64,000 nucleotides of DNA. Source: Vicia villosa (lineage: Eukaryota > Streptophyta > Magnoliopsida > Fabales > Fabaceae). The notes under the pieces are model-generated. The model made no database searches. It was given only the letters and a program-made list of their open reading frames with translations, and was not told where the DNA came from. Below, piece after piece: positions 54,248-64,000 of the stretch. Every line of letters starts with the position of its first letter. Position 1 is the first letter of the stretch. The translations under genes and the position numbers were made by a program. The stretch spans positions 146,502,798-146,566,797 of the forward strand of contig NC_081183.1 of the NCBI RefSeq assembly GCF_029867415.1. Reading direction: 5' to 3'.

Positions 54248-56583
54248 TTTTACTTTTTTTTTTTTTTTTTTTTAACTATGGTACAAGTTATTATTATTAT
54301 GTAATTATTTACTACCACTTTTTCTATTTTCTTTTTTGGTTCCCTTAAACTAACCTTTTTGGGATTTTTTTGTTTGTTTATTTTCTTATACAGAAAGTTA
54401 AGTTTATCTTTTTTATTTATTTATCATATTTTGGATGTATTTATTTCTGGTCTCATATTAAGTGTAATTTTAGAGTATTAATAGATTTTTAAGTTCAAAT
54501 GCAGCAGTTAGTATAATACTTGTGTGTGGATGCTTAAAGTTGAATCCAAACATCCACTCCCTTTTCCCATTTATTTATATGTAAGTGTTGATATTTAGGT
54601 CAATAAGAATAATTTTATTTATAATATTTTAAAAATATTGTATATATTCTATCTACTATTATATTAATTAGAATATTTTAAGTAAAAACATTCTTCTCTT
54701 TTATACATTTATACATTTTCTTTTAATTTGTCTAATCTGATCAATTTGATCATTTATTGTGAGACGTAGGGGGAGGAAGTGCATTTTAAAATATGAATGT
54801 GTCTTATAAAATGGATTAAAAAAATAACACATCCGTTAAAAGGATGTATTTTGTACTTAAACATAAAATGGATGATAAGATACTCTTGATGCGGTTGTGA
54901 CAGATCTCCACTAATTATAAATGACACTTGAAAAGAAATTAACACTATGACATTTAAGTTAGTGTGAGATTTAAGTGAAACTTTATAAATATGACTTGAA
55001 TTATATAAAATTATGATTCAGAGTCACATTTATATAAAAGAATCTGTTGTAATAATCGTTGAATTGTCAAACATGGAGTGTAGGTGGTCGTTCGTGCTCT
55101 TGTGTGGCATCATACGATACATTTATACTTATAGGTGATGAGTGAGTCTACGAGGAGAATTAGGCTCATGTGAATTGAATCATTCTTTGTGGGTCTTCGG
55201 CCAACTTAAAATAGTTGTTCCCCCACTTGAAAAATTAACTTAACATCTCCACAGTTTTACCTGACACCCACTTAAAGCATATGAAAAAACTAAAATACTC
55301 AAACAAAATAATTCACCATTTCACAAAATTTACATGCAAAAATTCCATCAAATTTTGAGGCGACTACAAGAATTTTTTTTAAACTACAAACATGGGGATG
55401 AATAGCATAGTACTCTACTAAAACCTACTCATTGCAATCTCTATTGTAAGGAGAATTAAACTTATGCATAGTCATTTTTTGTGAGCATTTGGTTAGCATA
55501 AAACAAAGGTCAAAATATATATTTTTTTCTTTATATTTTTTCTTAGTCATGGTAAAATAATAAGACGTCATGACTAACCTACAATAAAGAGTAAGATTTA
55601 TTATCCAACTGCTGAAATAAATTTGCTTACGATGCAATAGTTATATTACATGTGCATTATAAAACAAATCCATATCTTTATGATTTTCGGTTGGGATTTA
55701 GGAGTTGAAATTGAAACTTGATAAAGATTCTATTTAATGGGAATTGTCCTAGCTGGTTGTTGGAATGGCAGTTACACTTTATGTTGTGCACCTCTCGAGT
55801 AATCTGAAATGCTTTATCAAAATGTAAACTTTTTGAGATGTGGGTTAGAGTCAGGGGCTTTTCTTTTGGGAATTGGGAGTAAAATGGAAAAGAAGTGTTT
55901 GTTTGTCAAAATGCCTCCTCGGACACTGCTCTTCCAATTCAATGTTTGTAACCTTTAATTGGATTGCAAGGAAAGGAAGCAAGTATCTGTTTTTTCTTTT
56001 GAAAATATATTTTAATGTTAACTCTGATCATACTTGTGAAAGCTTTTATTAAATGACATATAGTTGTTGGTTTCTGAAAGAAATGAATGCTCTTTGCAGA
56101 GGCTACTTGTGCTTCTGTGCAGGTTAAATTGGATTTACGGAATGTGCTGACGTTTGGTGTGGTTTCAGCAACGAATTACGAATCAAGGAACCATTGTTAT
56201 GTTGAGCAACCAAATTAAAAGCCAATTCAAAAAATCAAACTTCTCACAAGTCATTTTCTAAGTTTAAAATTTGGAAGTTATTCCCTCCACTTCTACAAAA
56301 ATTTAGTTGAGTGATTTTCATGTTTCTTTTTTCATTTCAAAAATTAGTTTCCTTAACTCAATTTCAGTCCCTTTTTTGAATTATAAAAGAAAAATTACAA
56401 TTTAAGGACAACACAAAAAAAAGAAGAACATTTTATAATCATCAGACAATAACAAAATTTAAAAAAAATAAGAGTTGTAAATTCTATCAAATCAAACTCA
56501 TCATTGTGACAGCTGAAAAGCATAACGACAAATTTTTCGATAAATATAGTTGATCTCGCATTTTTAATTTATTCAATCTATGA
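54248..56583. other. Intergenic DNA downstream of the 318-aa gene
   Basis: A run of T (54,253-54,273) follows the stop codon and is probably within the 3' untranslated region. The remainder is AT-rich; no gene, RNA or defined element is supported. Sequence near 54,990-55,030 (gagtcacatttatata) resembles the direct repeats at 6.8 and 8.2 kb, hinting at another old repeat. Confidence 0.4.
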
Positions 56584-56883
56584 GAAATAACAAGTGTTTT
56601 AAAAATCGGATCGGATATTAAATCAGTGAGGATATTGGATCACTGATCGAATCTCATAACTAAACCGGATTAAACCGGATAACTCGATTGAATATATCGA
56701 TCGTTATAACAAAATTATATAGATATAAAACCTGTCGAACCAGATGATTCAGTCTCTACAAAATATAACTAACACTTAAATTTTTTAAAAATATCATATT
56801 ATAAATAAATTCACAAATTCACAAGTTCATAATTTAAATTCAAATTTTAAACATATGTATCATACATAATAAAATAGTACTAC

Positions 56884-58903
56884 TCTTAGGATGCTAAATC
56901 TAAACCCTAACAAACTAAGGAAAAGCTGTCAAATAAAATAAAAGAGACAAATAAAATTAACTAAGAAAATAAATTTCATTTCTTTTCATTGATAACTATA
57001 AAATGTGTCAAAGACATTACATATATAGTATTTATAATGGATAGTCAAATAAAAGCCCAAACATTAAACGAGCCTAATTCAACAACACTTAAAATAAAGA
57101 CTAACTAATATTAAGTATTAAATATTAAATTTACTTAATATCTAATTTATCTAATTAATAATAATTCTCCACTCGAATATTGCCAACATGTTCACTTGAA
57201 CCTTGTCCTCAAGGTTCAAATGCAAATATGGAAATTTAAAAATTTGACGGATACCTCTAGTCCAATAGAGATGTATGGAAGCAACTTAAAAACCTTTTAA
57301 ATTCATGTTCTCATCACTTGAATGTCAAATCCAAATATAGTGCTCCATGTCACACTAAAAATTAATAATTTAAGTGAACATGCTTTTGGTCCAAGACCCC
57401 ATTTTTTTCCAACCCGAGCCCATTTTTTTTCAAAACAAACCCTAATAATTTGCTGTCCAATAACAACAAGCAATGAAGCGGCGGCTACCACACACAGTCC
57501 AATGGTTAAGAAAAAATAAAGTTGATCGTATCCAAGGTTGAAAATAAGGGCACAAAGACTCTTTTCCGAAACATTGGCGAATATGCTTTCGCTATGCATT
57601 AAAGCTATTTCACGATTTCGGAGGCATATAAGGCGAGTTATCAATTTTTTCGGTGGATCGCAAAGGACGGTGGAGATTGACGAGCTTGTTGTCATTCCAC
57701 CGAGATCAAAAATAAAAATTGCAACACCAGATAGATCGAAGTTTGAGAAGAAATGTTGTAGAAGTGTGTTTGTCATGGCAACGATGCAAAAACACTTTTT
57801 CTTCAACGAGGTCTTAAATGGTGATTGTTCTTTGAATCTGTTGTATAAGAACGAATATTTTGCCGAAGATGCTGTCGAAAAGATTGCCGGAGTTTTTGCC
57901 GGAAGTGACACCGAAGTTTTTTTTGAAAATGATGTCGGAGAAGACGCCTGAGTTATCGCCGAAGAAGATGTCGGAAGTATTGCTTGAGAAGATTTCAGAA
58001 CTATTGCCGGAGAAGAAATTAGAACTGTCGTCGGAGAACATCTTAGTAAATGAGAATTTTCGGCTTGTTTTTCTTCCTCCATTTGTTTTTCGGTAGTGCT
58101 CTGAACATATGTTTCTTTCACTTTTTCTTGTAATTTTTTTAATGAATTAGAAAGATTTTGAGATCTTTCTTTGAAAGCAAGTTGTGATGTTTTGAGAGAA
58201 TAACTCAAATTTTGAATCTGGTCTTTCAACTCTTCTCTATATTTGCTTTCGATTTTCCGAGTTTCAGTTAAGTATTGCCTTAGAGTTTCTAACTCATGAA
58301 CAATTTATGGTTGTGAAAATAAATCTTGAGGTTGAGGTTGGTAGTTAGGGTAGTTTGAATATTCATAGAATATGGAGGATGATTGTTGAGGTGGAGCAGA
58401 AACTATGTATTGTTGTTGTTGGTATTGGATGTATGGATTGAAGGTTGAAAATGGAGGATTTGAGGATGCATAATAATATGTAGGTTATGGGTTTATGGAT
58501 GGTAGAGCAGAAATGGTTGTTGTAGTGGAAAAACGTGAGTGAGTGAATGCAGGAGGAAATGGATGATTGTAGTAAGAATATGTCATGGAAGGATTGAGTG
58601 CAAAAGATGAAAGCACCAATGATAGGGTGCTAAATCTAAACCTTAACAAACTAAAGAAAAACTGTAAAATAAAAGAGACAAATAAAACTAACTAAAAAAA
58701 TAAACTTCATTTCTTTTCATTGATACCTTTAAAATGTGTCAAAGACACTACATGTATAGTATTCATAATGGATAGTCAACTAAAAGCCCAAACATTAAAA
58801 GAGCCCAATTCAACAACACTTAAAATAAATACTAACTAATATTAAATATTAAATTTACTCAATATCTAATTTATCTAATTAATAATAATTCTCCACTCTA
58901 ACA
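56884..58903 (-). mobile_element. Small non-autonomous LTR retrotransposon
   Basis: Direct repeats of about 290 bp (56,884-57,180 and 58,620-58,903) enclose 1.44 kb. On the minus strand the intact LTR starts TGTTAGAGTGGAG and ends CACCCTATCA, and is followed by TTGGTGCTTTCATC. A perfect 5-bp target duplication ACTAC flanks the element (56,879-56,883 and 58,904-58,908). The interior encodes one interrupted protein without RT, protease or integrase. The element lies inside the hAT-like element above and so is younger than it. Confidence 0.85.
57303..58586 (-). pseudogene. Internal ORF of the small LTR element, with two stops
   Basis: Reading on the minus strand from an ATG at 58,586, the frame runs 428 codons to 57,303 with stops only near 58,492 and 58,303. 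It encodes a tyrosine/proline/glutamine-rich N-terminus, a coiled-coil-like region (VHELETLRQYLTETRKIESK, QNLSNSLKKLQEKVKE), a serine/alanine-rich repeat region (SSPAIVLKSSQAILPTSSSA), a middle block (LSGVAIFIFDLGGM, DPPKKLITRLICLRNREIA) and a hydrophobic segment (FFLTIGLCVVAAASLLVV) that could span a membrane. No gag or pol domain is recognised. The frame looks conserved apart from the two stops, so it may have coded until recently. Function unknown. Confidence 0.6.
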
Positions 58904-59314
58904 ACTACAAAATTACAATGTATAATTGCAAACAAAGTTTAATCGCAACATAATCTAATTGAATAATTTATAACAAATTAATTTCAGTGTCTCCTAAATT
59001 TAACTTCAAGAAAGAAAGAATTGTTTTAATGTTGGAATCTCCTTCTTCAGTATCAAAAGCATTAGCAATATATTTTATTTTTTATATTTTTTATTTTAAT
59101 TTTCATATAAATAATCAAAACGATGTCGTTTTAATTTTTTAAAAATAAAAATATAAAAAATTGTACTTAAACTGTCGATTTTTACGATTTTGACTAGTTC
59201 ACACCGGTTTAATGACATTTCTAATCCAGCTATTGAATCTGACTGATTATCTGACCGGTTTCCGATTCGACCGGTCTGACCGACCGATCTTATTTTTAAA
59301 ACACTAGAGATAAC

Positions 59315-60012
59315 ACTCGAAGAAGAAGGGGAAACAAATGAAGATTATGAATCTTTTGAAAGAAGATTATGTTAACCATAATTAAAAAAATCCATCTCAA
59401 CATGCAAGAAAGAGAAAACTCAAACTACTTGTCTTTCTCAAATCACTAACTAAACTCCAAAGCTCGGTTAGAGAGAGGTAGATCGACCAAGATTTAAAAA
59501 AAATACTAACATAAATGAGACCCCAGCAAAGTGTACCGAAGTAAGATTGGTACACATCGAACTCATGTTTCTTTTGTTCAACATAAGAGGATGAATGAAG
59601 AAAACAATTGAGTTGAATTTATTGAAGTCTTTATTTTATGTTGATTACTACGTAATTTTTAAGTTAAATTTTGAATTTTTAAAAATAAAATAAAATTTAA
59701 CAACTAAATAAAAAACAATGAGTCTAAAAACATATGTCGAATGATAAGGCTGAAATGGAGGGTATCAAATACCCTTCTCCCCGGGTTGTTTTGTTTAGCC
59801 GACAAAAACCCACCATGGGTTTAACCTGTAGCCTACCAGCTAACACTAGTTGCCTTGCTAAGCAGGAAAACTGTTTGCAACACTGAATCCGATTCTCACC
59901 ATCTCAATCATCACCGCTTTCCTTTTCTTCTCTTCTCGACTCTCTATTCTATTCTCACATCAATAGCAACACACTACCGCATCAACACCGCGTGTCGTTT
60001 CACCGCTCTCCA
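59315..60012 (+). promoter_or_regulatory. Upstream region and 5' leader of the AAA+ ATPase gene
   Basis: No gene is supported here. From about 59,750 the sequence becomes less AT-rich and contains a TC-rich stretch (59,885-59,960) typical of plant 5' leaders. No convincing TATA box is seen, which is common for housekeeping genes of organelle proteins. Confidence 0.45.
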
Positions 60013-63000
60013 ATGGAGCATTTACTTCGATCAGCTCGAGCTTTCCGTTCGCGTTTCCGTTCACTTCCTTCTCCCCAAACCCTAAATTCTCAATTCTCAC
60101 ACCGCCTTCACTCAAGTACCTTCCTCTCTTCAATATTCGTTTTACTTTCACTCAATTTTCAGTTTTCAATTATTTGTTTTCATTATTGTTATTGATGATT
60201 TTTGTGTAGAAGTAGAATCTGTACCAGCACGATCCACCTTCTCTGGTGTTTCGAGTTCGAGAGTTTTGTATGGGGAGTCAGGACGGATGCTGCTTCCTGC
60301 TGTTTTGGCTGGTTTGTTTGGAATTGGAATGGTGGAAACTGCTTATGCGGATAAAGGTTATGAAGATGTGCAAGAGATTGCTAAGAAGGAACGAGAGAGA
60401 ATTCAGGACTTGCTTAGAACTAAGGGAATTCGACAAGGTTCTTGTCCTCAATTCAATGTAGCGGTTAAAGGCCAGAAGGTTATTGCTTTTTGTTATTGTA
60501 TGATTTGCCTGATAACTTATGCATTAAGGGCACAAGTTAGAAACTTATAGTATAAAAATATTAAAAGACTTGCATTCAGTTCTTTTAAATTTCAACAACA
60601 GAATAAAGTAAGTTTAGGATAGACGAGAATGTTGTGTTGGATGTGTGGTAAAGTAGACAAAATAAGATTAGAATTTAGAAATGATAATATTAGGGAGAGT
60701 ATTGGGGTAGGACCTATAGTAGATAAGATGATGGAAAATAAACTCAGGTGGTTTGGGCATGTAGAGAGAAGTCCTGTAAATTTTTTGGATAAGAGAGTAG
60801 ATCACATGAAGAGGAGTCAAACAGCTAGAGGTAGAGGATGACCTAGAAAAACTATAAGAGAAGTTATTAAGAAAGATCTCAATATTAACGATTTGGATAG
60901 GAACACGGTATTGGATAAAACATTATGGCGGAAGTTGATCCATGTAACCGACCCCACTTAGTGAGATAAGGTTTGGTTGTTGTTGTTGCTGCTGCTGCTC
61001 AAACCCCGAGTATAATTTGGCACAAGCCAGTATTCCTAGAGTGACAGATAAAATGAGACGAAGTTATGATACTACATGTTTTGAAAAGTTGTAACTGTGA
61101 ACTAGAAAACCAGGCTTAGCAGAAAAAGAACAAAAATTCCACACTGCAATTCCACTCCTTCTCCTTTTTTAATGTGTAATAAAGAAGCTAACAGATTTTA
61201 CCAGTTCTTAACATTTCAGTACTGCTTTCACCCTTCTTTACTGGTAGCTAATATGAGTGCAAGTTTATTTGTCACTCTGTACTTTTGATAGATGATATCC
61301 AATACTATATTAAATTCAACCTAGATAATCTTTTTCATATATTAGTTTTTGACTTCATGGATGCCATGATTCAGTTTCAACCTTTTCTTTCTTAAAAATC
61401 ATAAGATATGATTTTCAACTACTGTGTGCTAGTTTGTTAATGCGATGTTATTTTACTGCAACAGTAGTCGAACCGTTTCTGATGGGAGAATTCTAATTTC
61501 AGGTCAGTATAAAGTTTCAAATTCCTCCTGGCTGTGAAGTTTCACAACTTATTGCAAATCTTACTGCACATCTTGGACTGAAATCTGAAGGCCACGGCGG
61601 TGGTTCAGATATGATTTTGCGTGCATGGGACAAGTACTTGATTTTTAGTTTCTGTGACATGAGCAATGTTATGCACTTTTATGGCTTATAATACCTTCAT
61701 TAGTTAAAATTATCAATGTTTGTTGTGCTCTATCCACAGCACGGTTGCTTGGCAACTTACCCTTACTCATCCATCAAAGCAAAAGCATATTCAACAGAAT
61801 GAACCGTCTTCAACAGATACAAATGCACATGATAGAGATCTATGTATACTTATATTTCATTCTCTCATTGGCTCAGATAAAATTGTAAGCTTTCAGTTTC
61901 ACATTTTTTCTTAATTTGATGTTCCTAGTGTTGTGCATCTATGCATTAAAAAAAGAGTTATCTTCGGTCATCATTGCAGGAAATTGAATTTATGAAGCAA
62001 GGGAACTTGAGTCCCGAAGAGCTTGATGCTTTCATATCTGTTTTACAATTAGCTGGTAACAAGTTGGTAGAAAAAAATCCCCTGGGAAAAAAACCATGGG
62101 AAGAGATCGAACAGGCACCATCTGTAGATAAAGCTATTTCTAGTCTTGAGGCCATGGGAGTAAGAACATATGGACTCAATGAACCCATAGGTACATCAAA
62201 CAATGAAGTATCATGGGACAACATCGCCGGTTACGAGCATCAGAAACGGTATGGGAATCTATGTAAATTTGAAATTTCTGTTTTACTTTCCTATTTCTTA
62301 TAGCCTATCATCACACACTATAATTATTGATCTTACCTTCTAAAGAACATAGGGAGGTACCTGTCAATACCCTCTTTCAATATTCACATTATCCTCAACT
62401 TGAATAGATTGTAGTTGTTGAAAATAAAGTTCCATTGGGGTCTAACTGTCTCAAGTCTCCGAATCTACTAGCGTTGATTTGACATGCAACCATTGACATC
62501 ATGTGAATTCACTTACCAGTATGTGTAAAGTAATTCAGTAACTTCAGTTTACTTAATATTCAATTGAACATTTTATAGGGTAATAGAAGATACAATACTA
62601 CTGGCTTTGCACAGTCCTGAAGTATATGATGATATTGCTCGCGGGACTAGGCATAAATTTGAGTCTAACAGGCCTCGAGCCGTGCTGTTTGAAGGTCCAC
62701 CAGGTTTGTCCCTATCACTTATTTTATATGTTTGATATTTATTTGATTAGTTTGAAGCATTTAGGGCATGCTTAATTTTGAGTAAATATTCTATGTTTGT
62801 TTTTAACATTAATTAAAAGTACTGGGGGCGTTGTTTTGTAAGGATTGTTGTCATGTAACAGAAACCATGTTCTTAAACTGTGAACTTGTCAAAAAAAACC
62901 ACCAACTACCAACTGTTGATACTAAGAAGGAATTCATTTTTTTCACAATCAACAATATAAATGTGAAACAGCTACATCATCCAGAACTTGTTCAGATATC

Positions 63001-64000
63001 CTTCTCTTTCAATTATTAGTTTTAAAAATGACCAGACTTCTTTAATTGTGGAAAGTTGGGGTACAATTTGGTAACTACAATTTTTTTTGTAAAAATTTTC
63101 ATCTTACTATTTAATGTTTATAGAGCTCTTAAATGGTATGGAGATAAATACAACATAATTTTATTTTATTTATTTACATTTTGGCTCATCAAATGTACCT
63201 GTGATTTTCAAACTGCTACTATTTCTTGTATTGGAATGTAAGTATTGAGTATGACATTGTTTTGATAAGAAACTGTGTCAGTTGAACCGTTCTTCTATTA
63301 TGTTGGAATCTGAATTCAGTAAAAAGAAATTTACCATGATAGAAAAACATTTAATTTTCATTCTTCTAATGTATAAATAATGTTTGAGTGGCATATTTTA
63401 TGGTTTCAGGTACAGGGAAAACCTCTTGTGCCCGCGTTATTGCCAATCAAGCGGTAAGCTTTATTGTTGCACTGGTTCCTGAATATCCTCCCTTGCCCTT
63501 AACTTAGGAGAAAATATAAAAAAATAAATTAAAGCTGTCGTGGAAACATTTTTCTTACAAAGAGTTCGTGTGTGGTATGAAGTTGTTTGGCTCATGGGAC
63601 ATGTTGAAGTTGTATGTTGCTTCTTTTGTTGTTCAGTGGTTACTTATGAGGAAGCAGGATCTTCTATTTTCACGAGGAAAACTGTTCATGCAACTTTAAT
63701 TAGGGAGTTGTATTTTATCTTTGAGTTTGGTTCCATAGTGTTCCTAGTATGTCTTCTACTACATGATAGAAATTATGTGGAGTGAATCATGTATAGCGAA
63801 CTCAAATTGGTGTTCAACTTGACTTGACAGGGCGTCCCTTTGCTTTATGTTCCACTTGAGGTAGTGATGTCTGAATACTATGGTAAAAGTGAACGCCTTC
63901 TAGGGAAAGTGTTTTCACTAGCAAACAGTCTTCCCAATGGTGCTATTATATTTTTGGATGAGGTAATCAAGTGATGAATGTTGTTGTGGAGTCACTATGT
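60013..64000 (+). CDS. AAA+ ATPase, probably organelle-targeted (5' part of gene)
   Basis: Eight coding exons join in consistent phase: 60,013-60,115; 60,210-60,478; 61,503-61,633; 61,740-61,884; 61,980-62,248; 62,579-62,703; 63,410-63,453; 63,831-63,962. All introns are GT-AG. This gives 406 residues, and the gene continues past the window. The N-terminus (MEHLLRSARAFRSRFRSLPS) is rich in Arg and Ser and lacks acidic residues, as in mitochondrial or plastid transit peptides; a hydrophobic stretch (LLPAVLAGLFGIGMVETAYA) follows. A middle domain (VSIKFQIPPGCEVSQLIANL) precedes the AAA module: VSWDNIAGYEHQKR, Walker A GPPGTGKT across the exon 6/7 junction, a pore-loop-like SEYYGKSE, and Walker B AIIFLDE at the end of exon 8. 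AAA+ proteins hydrolyse ATP to unfold or extract other proteins. The substrate is unknown, and I do not assign a gene name. Intron 2 (1,024 bp) contains a LINE fragment. Confidence 0.92.
60612..61000 (+). mobile_element. RTE-type LINE 3' fragment inside intron 2
   Basis: The translated end reads MENKLRWFGHVERSP, GRGRPRKTIREVIKKDL (with one stop where Arg is expected) and LWRKLIHVTDPT. This is the well-known C-terminal signature of plant RTE-clade LINEs (LRWFGHV...GRGRPKKTW...DPT). It ends in a GTT/GCT trinucleotide tail (60,971-61,000), typical of RTE 3' ends. It is in the same orientation as the host gene and severely 5'-truncated. It contains no splice site that is obviously used. Confidence 0.88.

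Larger units (their letters stand above)
56592..59306. mobile_element. hAT-like element interrupted by an LTR element
   Basis: The inverted ends are (A/T)AGTGTTTTAAAAAT; the left continues CGGATCGG, the right (reverse complement) AAGATCGGTCGG. The flanks carry GAAATAAC (56,584-56,591) and GAGATAAC (59,307-59,314), an 8-bp duplication with one mismatch. CCGGTTT / AAACCGG motifs are frequent near both ends. About 690 bp remain when the LTR element inside is taken out. No transposase. Superfamily assignment is tentative because a 10-bp duplication could also be read, which would suit Mutator. Confidence 0.6.

Noticed and set aside
57538..58096. Plus-strand frames opposite the small LTR element's ORF (137 and 78 codons)
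   Set aside because: The minus-strand frame is longer, runs from an ATG near the primer-binding side, and agrees with element orientation.

Overview
The window is nuclear DNA of a flowering plant, most likely a legume of the vetch/pea/clover/medick group. The main evidence is an LTR retrotransposon of Ogre type (Ty3/gypsy, Tat lineage): LTRs of 3,285 bp and a primer-binding site of the tRNA-Arg class (TGGCGACTCTGCTGGGGA). The DNA is AT-rich. Most of it is transposable elements inserted into one another. Only two ordinary plant genes can be supported, both near the right end.

Layout. 1-4.4 kb: two copia-type LTR fragments and a gag-only copia element. 4.8-5.1 kb: a tiny TRIM-like LTR element on the minus strand. 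6.8-13.8 kb: decayed Ty3/gypsy pieces on both strands and one possible CACTA end. 15.3-15.8 kb: a 0.5-kb fold-back element. 16.6-18.1 kb: one hAT-type non-autonomous element inside another, each with its own 8-bp target duplication. 18.3-21.5 kb: a broken copia element with LTR, gag, protease and integrase but no reverse transcriptase. 23.3-36.4 kb: a gypsy-type ORF1 split by a young 11.8-kb Ogre deletion derivative (24,041-35,881). 36.6-42.1 kb: a decayed coding fragment split by two copia elements on opposite strands. 43.0-47.8 kb: a Stowaway MITE, then a complete Mutator-like element (43,364-47,809) with a frameshifted FAR1/MULE transposase fused to an OTU protease domain and a separate intact small ORF. 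48.6-50.2 kb: another hAT-type element. 50.8-51.4 kb: a LINE 3' end. 52.0-53.0 kb: a MITE and an AT-rich degenerate repeat. 56.6-59.3 kb: a hAT-type element that contains a 2-kb non-autonomous LTR element.

Host genes. A single-exon gene (53,291-54,247) encodes a 318-residue plant protein of unknown function with a conserved N-terminal block. A multi-exon gene (from 60,013 to beyond the window) encodes a probably organelle-targeted AAA+ ATPase. Eight coding exons, with Walker A and Walker B motifs, join in consistent phase; the second intron carries the 3' end of an RTE-type LINE.

The most unusual structure is inside the Ogre derivative. Nearly all of its coding region is gone, yet it keeps two tandem arrays made of short stem-loops: about 17 copies of a GTCTT/AAGAC hairpin whose loop varies while the stem is kept, and ten 63-bp units each carrying two perfect 6-bp-stem hairpins. 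The Mutator-like element is also notable for its OTU fusion and about a dozen near-palindromic motifs lying outside its coding regions.
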